Shown here: positions 1 through 7,160 of the stretch, piece after piece
Layout: the number at the start of each line of letters is the position of its first letter
Numbering within the stretch: the first letter of the stretch is position 1
Assembly (NCBI GenBank): GCA_036278455.1
Contig: DASULB010000025.1
Location: 1 to 12,767, forward strand
DNA length: 12,767 bases
Direction: 5' to 3'
From: FW021-bin31 sp036278455
Lineage (GTDB): Bacteria > Bacteroidota > Bacteroidia > Chitinophagales > Chitinophagaceae
Translations under genes and position numbers: made by a program
Notes under the pieces: model-generated
The model's database searches: none
What the model saw: the letters and a program-made list of their open reading frames with translations, nothing else
Told to the model about the DNA's origin: nothing

Positions 1-2
1 AA

Positions 3-140
3 ATTCGGAAATTTATGGCTTCTGCCGGCTTAAAAGCCGGGAAAAAACATAATTTTAGTAAAAGCTACGGTGCCGGGATGGCTTACCTTTACAGTAATTC
101 CGGTACCGTTAACTATCCGGTCGGGATTTTGTTTATATAA
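3..140 (+). CDS. 3' end of an unidentified gene (5' part outside window)
   Basis: The frame starting at base 3 stays open for 45 codons and stops with TAA at 138-140, 21 bases before the HMA gene. The other two forward frames close early. The visible peptide is rich in Gly, Ser, Tyr and Asn, with an alternating hydrophobic/polar pattern near the end (it finishes YPVGILFI). That would fit the last strands of an outer-membrane or secreted beta-rich protein, but this is inference from composition; no family motif is visible. The short gap to the next gene suggests co-transcription. It could be a chance open frame, since only a fragment is present. Confidence 0.4.
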   Translation: MRKFMASAGLKAGKKHNFSKSYGAGMAYLYSNSGTVNYPVGILFI

Positions 141-161
141 ACGAATATAATTTGAAGACTT

Positions 162-470
162 ATGATCACAAAAATGTATGCGGTTTCAGGTATGGTGTGT
201 GACGGTTGCTTAACCACGGTAAAGACCGCTATCAAGAATCTTCCCGGGGTCATTGAGGCCAGGGTGCAGTTCACGGAACCGCAGGCCATTGTCAGCATGC
301 AGCAGGAGATCTCCGCAGCAATTTTCCAGAACGCTCTCACGGATGCCGGCCAATACAGCATCCGCGAAATAAAGGACGGTGACGGTGGTCGGGGGGATGA
401 AAAAGGCTCCGGCCGGAAACTGAACAAAGTGCTCGGTTTGTTTCATCATAAAAAAGAATGTTGCAAATAG
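162..470 (+). CDS. small heavy-metal-associated (HMA) domain protein, probable copper/metal chaperone
   Basis: This 102-residue cytoplasmic protein carries a single HMA fold. The metal-binding signature GMxCxxC is present as GMVCDGC (residues 10-16), with Cys13 and Cys16 as the expected thiolate ligands. The rest of the domain (VKTAIKNLPGV, then A-R-V-x-F and an ITDAG-like helix at 57-64) follows the usual beta-alpha-beta-beta-alpha-beta order up to about residue 70. A charged, glycine-rich linker follows, and a second potential metal-binding cluster closes the protein: His95, His96, Cys100 and Cys101. Family members bind Cu(I) or similar soft metals and pass them to transporters; the metal here is inferred. 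The usual Thr of GMTC is Val. No -7 promoter box at a workable distance was found, so it is probably transcribed with the gene upstream. Confidence 0.8.
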   Translation: MITKMYAVSGMVCDGCLTTVKTAIKNLPGVIEARVQFTEPQAIVSMQQEISAAIFQNALTDAGQYSIREIKDGDGGRGDEKGSGRKLNKVLGLFHHKKECCK

Positions 471-970
471 TCCCGGTGATATTGATACAGGGAGCAGGAT
501 GAGACCGGGGCGGCCGCCTTTTAACCGCCTGTCTGCACCCGCCGCATAAAAAGAAATGCTGTTCATTCCTTGCTGCCGGCTCACGAGAGGTCGTTTGTCC
601 TCAAACTACCGCACTGCGCTCCGGCATACCTCCTCTTCCCCAAAAAGAGGGAAATATTCCTCATTTTTTCTGCGAGATACCTGGCTTTCCCGCCTGCCCC
701 GATGGTACCGCCGGCTGTTTTCCTGGCCAGAGCGCCTGTAGGCAGGTAAGAATTCGCCATTGGTCTGTTTCCGGCCGTTTCTGGCGCATTCTTTGTTTTT
801 ATCCAATCATACCTTAGGCGTTCATGGCAAGGCGGCGGTCGGTGATATTGGCGGACGATACCACGCGGGACCTCCCCGAGAAACCATTATCCATACCTAC
901 GGGAAAACCGGTCATTGGCGGCCGACCATGGTGGGATGCCGCCTTAGCAGACTACCTCCTGGTATTTTTT
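471..970. other. 500-base region without a convincing gene
   Basis: Open frames exist on both strands here (for example 556-741 plus and 806-606 minus), but their translations are Arg/Ser-rich, without hydrophobic cores or motifs, and look like chance. GC is high. Near the left edge there is a 10-base perfect palindrome, GGCGGCCGCC, followed by TTTT, close to where a terminator for the HMA gene would sit, but its geometry (no loop) is poor. A small hairpin lies at 632-650. No promoter matching TAnnTTTG was found for the BrkB gene downstream. Confidence 0.45.
632..650. repeat. small inverted repeat (6-bp stem)
   Basis: CCTCTT (632-637) and AAGAGG (645-650) form a 6-bp stem with a 7-base loop, followed by GAAATATTCC rather than a clean T-run. 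It lies between the HMA and BrkB genes and could be a weak terminator or part of an interspersed repeat. Only the dyad is directly visible. Confidence 0.3.
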
Positions 971-1978
971 ATGGAAACAAACCACTTTATGAAATCGCTC
1001 TCCCCCGGGAATATATGGAAGGTCATAAAATTATCCGTCAGGGACTTTTCGGAGAACAAGATAACAAAGTTGAGTGCCGCCCTGGCTTATTATACGATCT
1101 TTTCGTTGCCGGGGATACTGATCATCATCACCACCCTTGGCGATGTGTTTTACGGGAAAGAAGCCATAGAGGGCACTATACAGCAACAGATCAGCGGTTT
1201 TGTCGGGAACGACGCAGCGCTCCAGATACAGGACGTTATCCGCAATGCCGCCATTTCCCAGAAAACTTCCTTAGCCGCCATCGCCGGCATTGCCACCCTG
1301 CTGTTTGGCGCGACAAAGATGTTTGGAGAGATCCAGGATTCGCTTAACCAGATATGGAATCTTAAGGCAAAACCCAAGCGCGGCTGGCTTAAACTGGTGA
1401 TCAACCGCCTGCTTTCTTTTTCCATGGTGATCAGCCTTGCTTTTCTGTTATTGGTTTCACTGGTCATTAACGGGCTGGTATCCATACTAAGCAATCACCT
1501 GGCGGCCTATTTTCCCGAAATAACCATCACGGTGGTCTATGTTTTTAACCTGATACTGACCTTTGTGATCACCGTGTTTTTATTCGCCATTATTTTCAAA
1601 GTGTTACCGGATGCCATGATCCGTTGGCGGGATGTAACGGTGGGTGCAGTGGCGACTACCATCCTTTTTATGGCCGGAAAGTTCGCCATCGGTTATTACC
1701 TCGGCAGAAGTAATGTGGGCAGCACTTACGGTGCTGCGGGCTCTCTCATCGTGATTCTGTTGTGGATCTATTACTGCGCCATCATTCTGTACTTCGGCGC
1801 CGCCTTTACAAAGGAGTACGCGCAGCATTTCGGATACCGCATCTATCCTTCCGACGCGGTATGGATCAAAAAGGTGGAGGTAGACACCCCACAGTCCCTG
1901 GACCAGTTGGAAAGAGAAAAGGCAGTCGACAGGGCAATGGAAAAGGTAGCCGACAAGAGAAAGCACCGATCGAAATAA
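971..1978 (+). CDS. YihY/BrkB-family inner membrane protein
   Basis: The 335-residue product matches the YihY/virulence-factor-BrkB family (formerly annotated as tRNA-processing RNase BN, now treated as membrane proteins of unclear or transport-related role). Six hydrophobic segments are visible, near residues 35-58, 101-118, 147-174, 187-210, 222-245 and 255-280. Family-typical stretches include the N-terminal K-x-T-K-L-S-A-A-L-A-Y-Y (30-41), the FGATKMFGEIQDSLNQIWN region (112-130) and the last-helix motif YGAAGSLIVILLWIYY (253-268). The C-terminal tail (from about 300) is charged and helical. The frame is open back to an ATG at 824, but residues from that stretch look non-native (Arg/Pro-rich), so the ATG at 971 is chosen; ATG 989 is also possible. 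No good Shine-Dalgarno precedes either. Confidence 0.85.
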   Translation: METNHFMKSLSPGNIWKVIKLSVRDFSENKITKLSAALAYYTIFSLPGILIIITTLGDVFYGKEAIEGTIQQQISGFVGNDAALQIQDVIRNAAISQKTSLAAIAGIATLLFGATKMFGEIQDSLNQIWNLKAKPKRGWLKLVINRLLSFSMVISLAFLLLVSLVINGLVSILSNHLAAYFPEITITVVYVFNLILTFVITVFLFAIIFKVLPDAMIRWRDVTVGAVATTILFMAGKFAIGYYLGRSNVGSTYGAAGSLIVILLWIYYCAIILYFGAAFTKEYAQHFGYRIYPSDAVWIKKVEVDTPQSLDQLEREKAVDRAMEKVADKRKHRSK

Positions 1979-2198
1979 GATACCCCTGACGGGACCCTTT
2001 ACAGGCGGAGACCGCATCTTCCGGAAGCGACAACAGCCATCACCCATGAGAGAAAGCGTGAGGGGAACGCCGGCTTATCTACGCATGTTCCTGATTAATC
2101 GACACAATCTCCCGCGTCCGGGTGAAGATGTATATTATTGTACCGGATACCGGCAGATGGAAAAATGTTTTTTCTTGTAAACAATCAGGTTCTAACAG

Positions 2199-3212
2199 GT
2201 GACAACAACCCTTCGTTCCACATATTATACCATCGGCATTCATGTCGTTATATGGGGTTCCCTGATGGCCATACCGGCCGTCCTGTTTCATGATATGCCG
2301 GTGCATTCCGGTTTGCCTCGTGGCTTTTTCACGGTCACCAATGTTTATAACATAGGCTTGTTTTATCTGAATGCCTATTTCATGTATCCAAAACTGCTTA
2401 ACAGGAAAAGCTGGTGGCTCTATGTTCCGGCTATTCTGTTGCTTCTCCCGGTCAGCTATGCATTGAAATTATACGGTCTGCGCCTCTTTGATCCGGGGTT
2501 TCACGCCGATGAATTTAACAGGCGCCTGCTGTTTTTTCCACCCATTCCTTTTTTACTGGCCAGCATCTTTTATCGCGCCATCATCGACCGGATCTATTGG
2601 ATAAAAAGAGAAAAAGAGATCAGGGAAGAACGACTGGCCTCCGAGCTGAAATTCCTTCGCTCACAGGTCAGCCCGCATTTTTTGTTTAACATGATGACCA
2701 ATATGGTGGCGCTGGCAAGAAAGAAATCGGACAAACTGGAGCCATCGCTTATTAAATTGTCGGAATTATTGCGTTATATGCTGTACGAACCGGCCACCGG
2801 CAGGGCGTTGCTCCGTGATGAGATCGAATATTTAAAGAACTATGTGGCACTTCAGCAGTTGCGCTTTGAGGAGGATCTGAATGTTCAGCTGGATACGGAA
2901 GAAGGCCCACCGGATTGTACCATCGAGCCCATGCTGCTCATTCCATTTGTGGAGAACGCCTTCAAGCACGGAAGAGGAATGGTGAGCGTGCCTTTTATCA
3001 GGATATCTTTGAGCGTAAGACAACAGCAACTGCATTTTAGCGTCATCAATAGTTACAGCCCGGAGAACGGCTCAAAAGACAACAGCTCAGGTATCGGTTT
3101 ACAGAATGTGAAAAACAGGCTGCTACTGCTTTATCCCGGAAGGCACTGTCTTGACATTCACACCGGTCATGAAATTTTCAGGATAGAATTAAAAATGGAC
3201 CTCACATGCTGA
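2199..3212 (+). CDS. LytS/AlgZ-type sensor histidine kinase (His_kinase family)
   Basis: This 337-residue membrane kinase probably phosphorylates the LytTR regulator encoded next. Four hydrophobic segments lie near residues 11-30, 43-63, 74-92 and 110-128, giving a compact sensor with no separate extracellular domain. A short coiled-coil-like charged stretch (135-155) leads to the phospho-acceptor motif SQVSPHFLFN, with His160. The ATP-binding region has the N-box IPFVENAFKHG (248-258) and the G-box GIGLQNVKNRL (298-308). The start is a GTG at 2199: an in-frame TAA lies at 2193-2195, and the next ATG (2265) would cut into the first membrane segment. The 3' end overlaps the regulator gene by 7 bases, indicating translational coupling. 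A weak -7-like box, TATTATTG (2133-2140), lies upstream. The signal sensed cannot be read from the sequence. Confidence 0.9.
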   Translation: MTTTLRSTYYTIGIHVVIWGSLMAIPAVLFHDMPVHSGLPRGFFTVTNVYNIGLFYLNAYFMYPKLLNRKSWWLYVPAILLLLPVSYALKLYGLRLFDPGFHADEFNRRLLFFPPIPFLLASIFYRAIIDRIYWIKREKEIREERLASELKFLRSQVSPHFLFNMMTNMVALARKKSDKLEPSLIKLSELLRYMLYEPATGRALLRDEIEYLKNYVALQQLRFEEDLNVQLDTEEGPPDCTIEPMLLIPFVENAFKHGRGMVSVPFIRISLSVRQQQLHFSVINSYSPENGSKDNSSGIGLQNVKNRLLLLYPGRHCLDIHTGHEIFRIELKMDLTC

Positions 3213-3907
3213 ATTGTATTGCGGTAGATGATGAAAAGCTGATCCTGGAACTTCTGGCGGATGATATCAGACAGGTTCCTTTTTTGCATCTTGTGGCCAC
3301 CTGCCGGAGTGCCCTGGAGGCCATCGAGCTGTTGCACCATCATGAAATTGACCTGATATTTCTGGACATCCAGATGCCCGGATTAAACGGATTTCAATTT
3401 ATCGGTTCGCTGCAAAATCCGCCGATGGTGGTGTTTATTACTGCTTACAGGGAATACGCTTTCGATGGATTTAACGTCAATGCGGTGGATTACCTGTTGA
3501 AGCCCGTGGGGTTCGACCGGTTTTTAAAAGCCTGCAACAAGGCATACACGTACCATCAGGGTTTGCAAAACAAGCCGGAGAAAAACGAAGGGCCTGATTA
3601 TTTTTTTGTGTACGTGGAATATAACCAGGTCAAGATCACCATTGATGAAATCCTTTATATAGAGGGGATGAAGGACTATGTAAAAATATTTATCACGGCC
3701 TCTTCCAAACCCGTGATCACCCGGCTGAATCTCAAAGCGATGGAAGAAAAACTGGCCGGTTACCGTTTTGTCCGTTCGCATAAATCCTATATCATTTCCG
3801 CCGATAAAGTGACCGCCATCAAAAGGGACCTGTTGTGTATCGGCAACATCGAACTGCCCCTGAGCGAGAAATATAAACCCGGCGTAGAAAACATGCTGGC
3901 GCGCTAA
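3206..3907 (+). CDS. LytTR-family response regulator
   Basis: This is a cytoplasmic transcription regulator of 233 residues, partner of the kinase it overlaps. The receiver domain (about 1-118) has the acidic pair Asp8-Asp9, phospho-acceptor Asp54 in IFLDIQMPGLNG, Thr79 in FITAY, and Lys99 in the DYLLKP motif. A short linker (119-130) leads to a LytTR DNA-binding domain (about 132-230), recognised by EILYIEGMKDYVKI (148-161), the L-x-x-M-E-E-K-L segment (175-183) and F-V-R-S-H-K-S-Y-I-I (188-197). Length and domain order are typical for Bacteroidota LytTR regulators. The ATG at 3206 lies inside the last codons of the kinase gene, ATG and TGA being shared as ATGCTGA. Likely targets cannot be deduced; nearby genes on the same strand are candidates. 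Confidence 0.93.
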   Translation: MLNCIAVDDEKLILELLADDIRQVPFLHLVATCRSALEAIELLHHHEIDLIFLDIQMPGLNGFQFIGSLQNPPMVVFITAYREYAFDGFNVNAVDYLLKPVGFDRFLKACNKAYTYHQGLQNKPEKNEGPDYFFVYVEYNQVKITIDEILYIEGMKDYVKIFITASSKPVITRLNLKAMEEKLAGYRFVRSHKSYIISADKVTAIKRDLLCIGNIELPLSEKYKPGVENMLAR

Positions 3908-3984
3908 ATCTTCACATTTACCTTTTACATCGCAGCAATTTCCTTACAGGTATATTCCTGACCAATGCTTGTGGCCGGTGGCCA

Positions 3985-3992
3985 TAGCTTTG
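3985..3992 (+). promoter_or_regulatory. probable Bacteroidota -7 promoter box (TAGCTTTG)
   Basis: TAGCTTTG matches the Bacteroidota consensus TAnnTTTG exactly. It sits 27 bases before the ATG of the small Trp-rich ORF at 4019 and 211 bases before the membrane-protein gene at 4203. No convincing -33 TTTG is seen at the normal spacing. The same octamer precedes feoB in this window, which adds some support. Confidence 0.45.
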
Positions 3993-4018
3993 TGTAAGAA
4001 GAGCAACAGCACCCAACC

Positions 4019-4120
4019 ATGAAAAATACCTGGCTTGTTTTATCCGGCGCCGTTCAGTTATGGTGGAAAGGGGATGGCCCGCTCGCCTGGGTGGCGTTAA
4101 AAATCCTGTGGGTCTTTTAA
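4019..4120 (+). CDS. possible 33-residue Trp-rich small protein or leader peptide
   Basis: A short ORF starts with ATG at 4019 and stops with TAA at 4118-4120. Its product has five tryptophans among 33 residues (positions 5, 15, 16, 24 and 31) and is otherwise hydrophobic with few charges, as in a small membrane peptide. It is the first ORF downstream of an exact TAnnTTTG box. The stop is 82 bases before the next gene's ATG, and the gap contains a short dyad (AGCGG 4141-4145, CCGCT 4161-4165). It may be a real small protein, a regulatory leader, or chance; there is no homology evidence available here. Confidence 0.3.
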   Translation: MKNTWLVLSGAVQLWWKGDGPLAWVALKILWVF

Positions 4121-4202
4121 AGGGAAAGGAGTGATTTGTCAGCGGGAAGCCTGGTGGGAACCGCTTATTTATATTATTCACACTGTTAACATACAATGCA
4201 TC

Positions 4203-4646
4203 ATGGAGTTCTTATTGTTAAAGTCGCATTCCATCCTTCGTTATGTCATTCTGGTATTGCTGCTGTGGTCGCTGTTCACCGCCTGGAGCGGATGGCGGGG
4301 GCGGCGGCTTTATAAGCCGCTTCACGGGAAACTGCATAACATCACCAGGCTCTTGCTGCTATTGCAAATGCTGCTGGGACTTACGCTTTATTATCTGCTG
4401 GGCTTTTACAAATTATTCGGGCACCTCAGGGAAGCTTCTGATCAGGTGGGCTTTTTTGCAGTGGCGCATGTTTCCATGATGCTCATCGCCATTATTTGCA
4501 TCAATGCCGGTTATACCATTGCCATGAAAGCTTCCACTGACAAATGGAAATTTCGGCGCGTTGCTATTTTCTATACGATCGGCAGCTTCATCATTTTCAT
4601 GGCCATTCCCTGGCCGTTCATGCACGGATGGGCAACGTGGATATAA
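4203..4646 (+). CDS. four-helix integral membrane protein, 'cytochrome B'-like Bacteroidota family
   Basis: The 147-residue product has four hydrophobic segments, near residues 9-28, 46-66, 83-104 and 120-138. From memory, its layout (K-S-H-S-I-L-R-Y near the N-terminus, a His at the start of helix 2 in K-L-H-N-I-T-R, a His in A-H-V-S-M-M opening helix 3, and a final A-I-P-W-P-F) resembles a short Bacteroidota membrane family often auto-annotated as cytochrome B. His9, His45 and His89 would be the candidate haem ligands; haem binding is inference and not shown by any CxxCH or classical b-type signature. The frame is open from 4131, but the ATG at 4203 directly precedes the family-like N-terminus. 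It is probably co-transcribed with the small membrane gene 49 bases downstream. Confidence 0.65.
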   Translation: MEFLLLKSHSILRYVILVLLLWSLFTAWSGWRGRRLYKPLHGKLHNITRLLLLLQMLLGLTLYYLLGFYKLFGHLREASDQVGFFAVAHVSMMLIAIICINAGYTIAMKASTDKWKFRRVAIFYTIGSFIIFMAIPWPFMHGWATWI

Positions 4647-4695
4647 TGGCCGTTAAAGAAGAGAATTATATTTTTCATTTTTAAAACATACCATC

Positions 4696-4977
4696 ATGTA
4701 TTTCGCCATCAACATTTTGATTCATGTACTTTTCATCGCCTGTATGGTATTCATCATCGGGTATGTATTTGGTCCCTTTTCCGGAAAGCGGTCGCTGACT
4801 GTCATCACCAGGATAGCCGCCATCCTGGTCATCGTGCTGTTCATAGCAGGCCACTTCTTCTTTATGGGCACCGGAGACGGTTCCCGCGGGTGTTTTTGGC
4901 ACCGGGATCATTCAGGCTATTACATGGATTCCCATCAAAGAGACAGCACCGGCCATCGGTATCATCAATGGAAATGA
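4696..4977 (+). pseudogene. small two-helix membrane protein gene, probably frameshifted
   Basis: The 93-codon frame opens with two clear membrane helices (residues 4-26 and 35-57) separated by the short loop GPFSGKRS. After about residue 58 the product changes abruptly to a His/Arg/Asp-rich tail that looks like out-of-frame translation. Near base 4870 a second forward frame is open, from 4847 to a TAA at 5090-5092. It translates to a more protein-like segment (V-F-G-T-G-I-I-Q-A-I-T-W-I-P-I and onward) and ends 4 bases into the 3' end of the convergent acyl-CoA dehydrogenase gene, a normal place for a gene to stop. A single indel near 4870 would join the two into a product of about 130 residues. 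It could instead be an intact short protein with a divergent tail. Family not recognised. Confidence 0.5.
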
Positions 4978-5092
4978 GCAACCTGCCCCGCTTTTTAACA
5001 CGCTTTCTGCTGAATGCCGACGGGAAGCCGATTGGCATTCACTGGCCACCCGATGCGTTAAAAGCGGGCAGACCGTGTCTGCAGCTATCTAA
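4871..5092 (+). pseudogene. possible 3' continuation of the frameshifted membrane gene, +1 frame
   Basis: In the frame shifted by one base from the 4696 ORF, codons from about 4871 read P-E-T-V-P-A-G-V-F-G-T-G-I-I-Q-A-I-T and continue without a stop for roughly 70 codons to TAA 5090-5092. There is no plausible separate start codon and promoter, which favours a broken C-terminal half over an independent gene. The hydrophobic stretch at its beginning could be a third membrane helix. A further frame (4890-5156) is also open but runs into the acyl-CoA dehydrogenase gene. Confidence 0.35.
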
Positions 5093-6882
5093 AAACAATA
5101 CTTGTTTTCTTCGATCAGTTTGCCGGCAATCCGCCTGCGCGCGTCCTTCGTGTTAAAAGGCTCGGGGCGCGTAAAGCGTTTCAGTCCCATGAGCAGCATG
5201 CGCAGTTCATCCCCCTGGGCGAAAGCGGCAATGGCATCCTTCCCCAGTTTGTAAATGTGGTCTGTGGCGTCCGTCGCTACGACATGCAGGATATCGGTCT
5301 GCAGGCGGGTACTTTCTGCACCGGCTTTTTCAGTAAGTTTGATCACACGCAGCAGCGTGCTTTCGGTAAGAAAAACATCGATCAGCATATCGGAGATGTT
5401 CATCACGATCTCCTGTTCCTGTTCCAGCCGGTTGCCCAGTTTTTGCATGGCCGCGCCGGCGGTCATCAGGATGGCTTTTTTCAGGTTCCCGATGTGTTTT
5501 CTTTCTTTGCCGAAGGGCGTGTTATCTGCTCCGCCCGAATCGGGAATGGAAGTTAACTCCTTTTGTACTTCCATGACGGGTGTCATTAAATCCAGGCGCC
5601 CTTTAAACGCCCGTTTTACCATCATGTCCAGCGTCAGCAGACGGTTGATTTCATTGGTTCCTTCGAAGATCCGGTTGATGCGGGAGTCCCGGTAGGCCCT
5701 GGAGATATTATAATCATCGATGAACCCGTTGCCGCCATGCACCTGCACGCCCTCGTCTACCACATAGTCCAGCGCTTCGCTGCCGGCAACTTTCAGGATG
5801 GCGCATTCTACCGCGTATTCCTCCGCAGAACCCATCGCCGCCTCCTGGAAGGGCTTTCCCGCTTCCAGCATGCTCTTTTCCCATTCCCCGATCAATTGTG
5901 CCGTACGGTAAAGAGCGGATTCCGTTGAAAATATCCTGATGGCCTGCTCGGCCAGTTTATACTGAATGGCGCCAAAATCTGCGATGGGCTTGCCAAACTG
6001 CTCCCTGGTGGCCGCATAGCGGATGGTAATGGTGGCGGCTTTTTTTGCGCCACCCAACGCGGCCGCGCACAATTTCAGCCTGCCGATGTTTAGGATATTG
6101 AAGGCGATTTTATGGCCCTTGCCGGCTTCTCCCAACAAATTCTCCACCGGCACTTTACAATCCTCAAAAAAGATCTGCCGGGTGGAGGAGCCCTTGATGC
6201 CCATTTTATGTTCTTCCTGCCCCAGGGTCATGCCGGGGGTACCCTTTTCCACCAGGAAAGCGGAAAATTGTTCCCCGCCAATTTTCGCGAACACGGTAAA
6301 AAGATCGGCGAAGCCGGAATTGGTGATCCAGCATTTTTGTCCGTTCAGCAGGTAATGCTTGCCATCCTCACTGAGGGTGGCGGTCGTACGGACGCTTAAG
6401 GCATCCGATCCGGCATTGGGTTCAGATAAGGCATAGGAAGCTTTCATTTCTCCCGTGGCCAGACGGGACATGTATTTGTCTTTTTGCGCTTCGGTACCAA
6501 AATACAGCAGCGGAAGGCAGCCGATTCCGGTGTGGGCGGCCATGGCAACGGAAAAAGAATGACCGCCGCCCAGCCCTTCATTAATGAGAGTGGCCGTAAT
6601 GAAATCCTTGTCCAGCCCCCCGTATTTTTCAGGAAAAGGAGCGCCCAGCAATCCCTGCTCGCCCGCTTTATCCAGCAGGGAGGGCATCAGGCCGGGTTCC
6701 AGTTGATCGATGCGGTCGAGCACCGGTGTTATTTCCGTATCAATAAAGGTCTCGCACATCTCCAGAATCATGCGTTGTTCCTCGGAGAAATCCTCCGGAA
6801 TGAATACCGTCCCGGGATCGGTCTCCCTGACCAGAAATTCACCGCCTTTCAATGTGTTTGTGGTAGCCTGTGTACTTTCCAT
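5089..6882 (-). CDS. acyl-CoA dehydrogenase, long/very-long-chain (VLCAD/ACAD9-like) form
   Basis: This FAD flavoenzyme carries out the first step of fatty-acid beta-oxidation, alpha,beta-dehydrogenation of acyl-CoA, with electrons passed to electron-transfer flavoprotein. At 597 residues it is longer than the usual 380-400 and has the extra C-terminal helical domain typical of VLCAD-type enzymes. The N-terminal helical domain spans about 30-145. The beta domain includes ALSEPNAGSDA (151-161) and CWITNSG (184-190). The C-terminal helical domain has AATREQFGKPI (290-300), VQVHGGNGFIDDYNISRAYRD (379-399) and RIFEGTNEI (404-412). Glu407 in the FEGTNE motif corresponds to the catalytic base of this family. 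It stands alone, without the thiolase and hydroxyacyl-CoA dehydrogenase genes that often accompany it. Its own promoter box lies 42 bases upstream, and its 3' end is convergent with the broken membrane gene. Confidence 0.94.
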   Translation of the reverse strand: MESTQATTNTLKGGEFLVRETDPGTVFIPEDFSEEQRMILEMCETFIDTEITPVLDRIDQLEPGLMPSLLDKAGEQGLLGAPFPEKYGGLDKDFITATLINEGLGGGHSFSVAMAAHTGIGCLPLLYFGTEAQKDKYMSRLATGEMKASYALSEPNAGSDALSVRTTATLSEDGKHYLLNGQKCWITNSGFADLFTVFAKIGGEQFSAFLVEKGTPGMTLGQEEHKMGIKGSSTRQIFFEDCKVPVENLLGEAGKGHKIAFNILNIGRLKLCAAALGGAKKAATITIRYAATREQFGKPIADFGAIQYKLAEQAIRIFSTESALYRTAQLIGEWEKSMLEAGKPFQEAAMGSAEEYAVECAILKVAGSEALDYVVDEGVQVHGGNGFIDDYNISRAYRDSRINRIFEGTNEINRLLTLDMMVKRAFKGRLDLMTPVMEVQKELTSIPDSGGADNTPFGKERKHIGNLKKAILMTAGAAMQKLGNRLEQEQEIVMNISDMLIDVFLTESTLLRVIKLTEKAGAESTRLQTDILHVVATDATDHIYKLGKDAIAAFAQGDELRMLLMGLKRFTRPEPFNTKDARRRIAGKLIEENKYCF

Positions 6883-6923
6883 AGCTTGTTGGTTTTTACC
6901 CCTGTAAATTACACAAACCCGGC

Positions 6924-6931
6924 CAAAGTAA
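6924..6931 (-). promoter_or_regulatory. probable -7 box for the acyl-CoA dehydrogenase (TTACTTTG)
   Basis: On the minus strand TTACTTTG differs from the TAnnTTTG consensus at one position, or can be read as TA-C-TTTG. It lies 42 bases before the ATG, implying a leader of about 35 bases. No obvious -33 element was found. Confidence 0.4.
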
Positions 6932-7009
6932 AGGGGATAAACGTCCTGTTTATGAAAATTTTAAGGAATCCTCCCTGCCTGGATTTACAGGCTGGGGAAA
7001 AAGGACGGA

Positions 7010-7026
7010 AACCGCCTGTGGCGGTT
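7010..7026 (-). terminator. possible terminator hairpin downstream of the GNAT gene
   Basis: AACCGCC (7010-7016), loop TGT and GGCGGTT (7020-7026) form a perfect 7-bp GC-rich stem. Read on the minus strand it is followed by TTCCGTCC and then a T-run (TTTTT), which suits termination of the minus-strand acetyltransferase transcript, though it is 134 bases beyond that stop codon. A second, imperfect dyad (about 6972-6999, CCTGCCTG against CAGGCTGG) lies just beyond. Together they separate the GNAT and acyl-CoA dehydrogenase units. Confidence 0.4.
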
Positions 7027-7160
7027 CAAAACAACCACAAGGCAAGGCAGTTGGATGCGCGTGGTGAAAGGTAAGCCTTGGCGTATCATCAGCGCTAAAG
7101 GACACCTTCCAGTGGCTTTTGAAAATTGAAGGGTTATACGGTGGTGGTCTGCGTCGGTAT

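Noticed and set aside
510..527. GGCGGCCGCC followed by TTTT as the HMA terminator
   Set aside because: The palindrome has no loop, so a stable hairpin with a proper T-run cannot form as in an intrinsic terminator.
824..970. N-terminal extension of the BrkB protein to the ATG at 824
   Set aside because: The 49 added residues are Arg/Pro/Asp-rich, without homology-like features, and precede a natural family start at 971.
760..1347. 195-codon forward ORF overlapping the BrkB gene
   Set aside because: It is in another frame of a well-supported membrane protein, rich in Arg/His/Cys and without motifs.
3918..4196. 92-codon minus-strand ORF in the gap after the response regulator
   Set aside because: Pro/Arg-rich product with no motif, no promoter box and poor codon character. 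The plus-strand promoter and small ORF explain the gap better.
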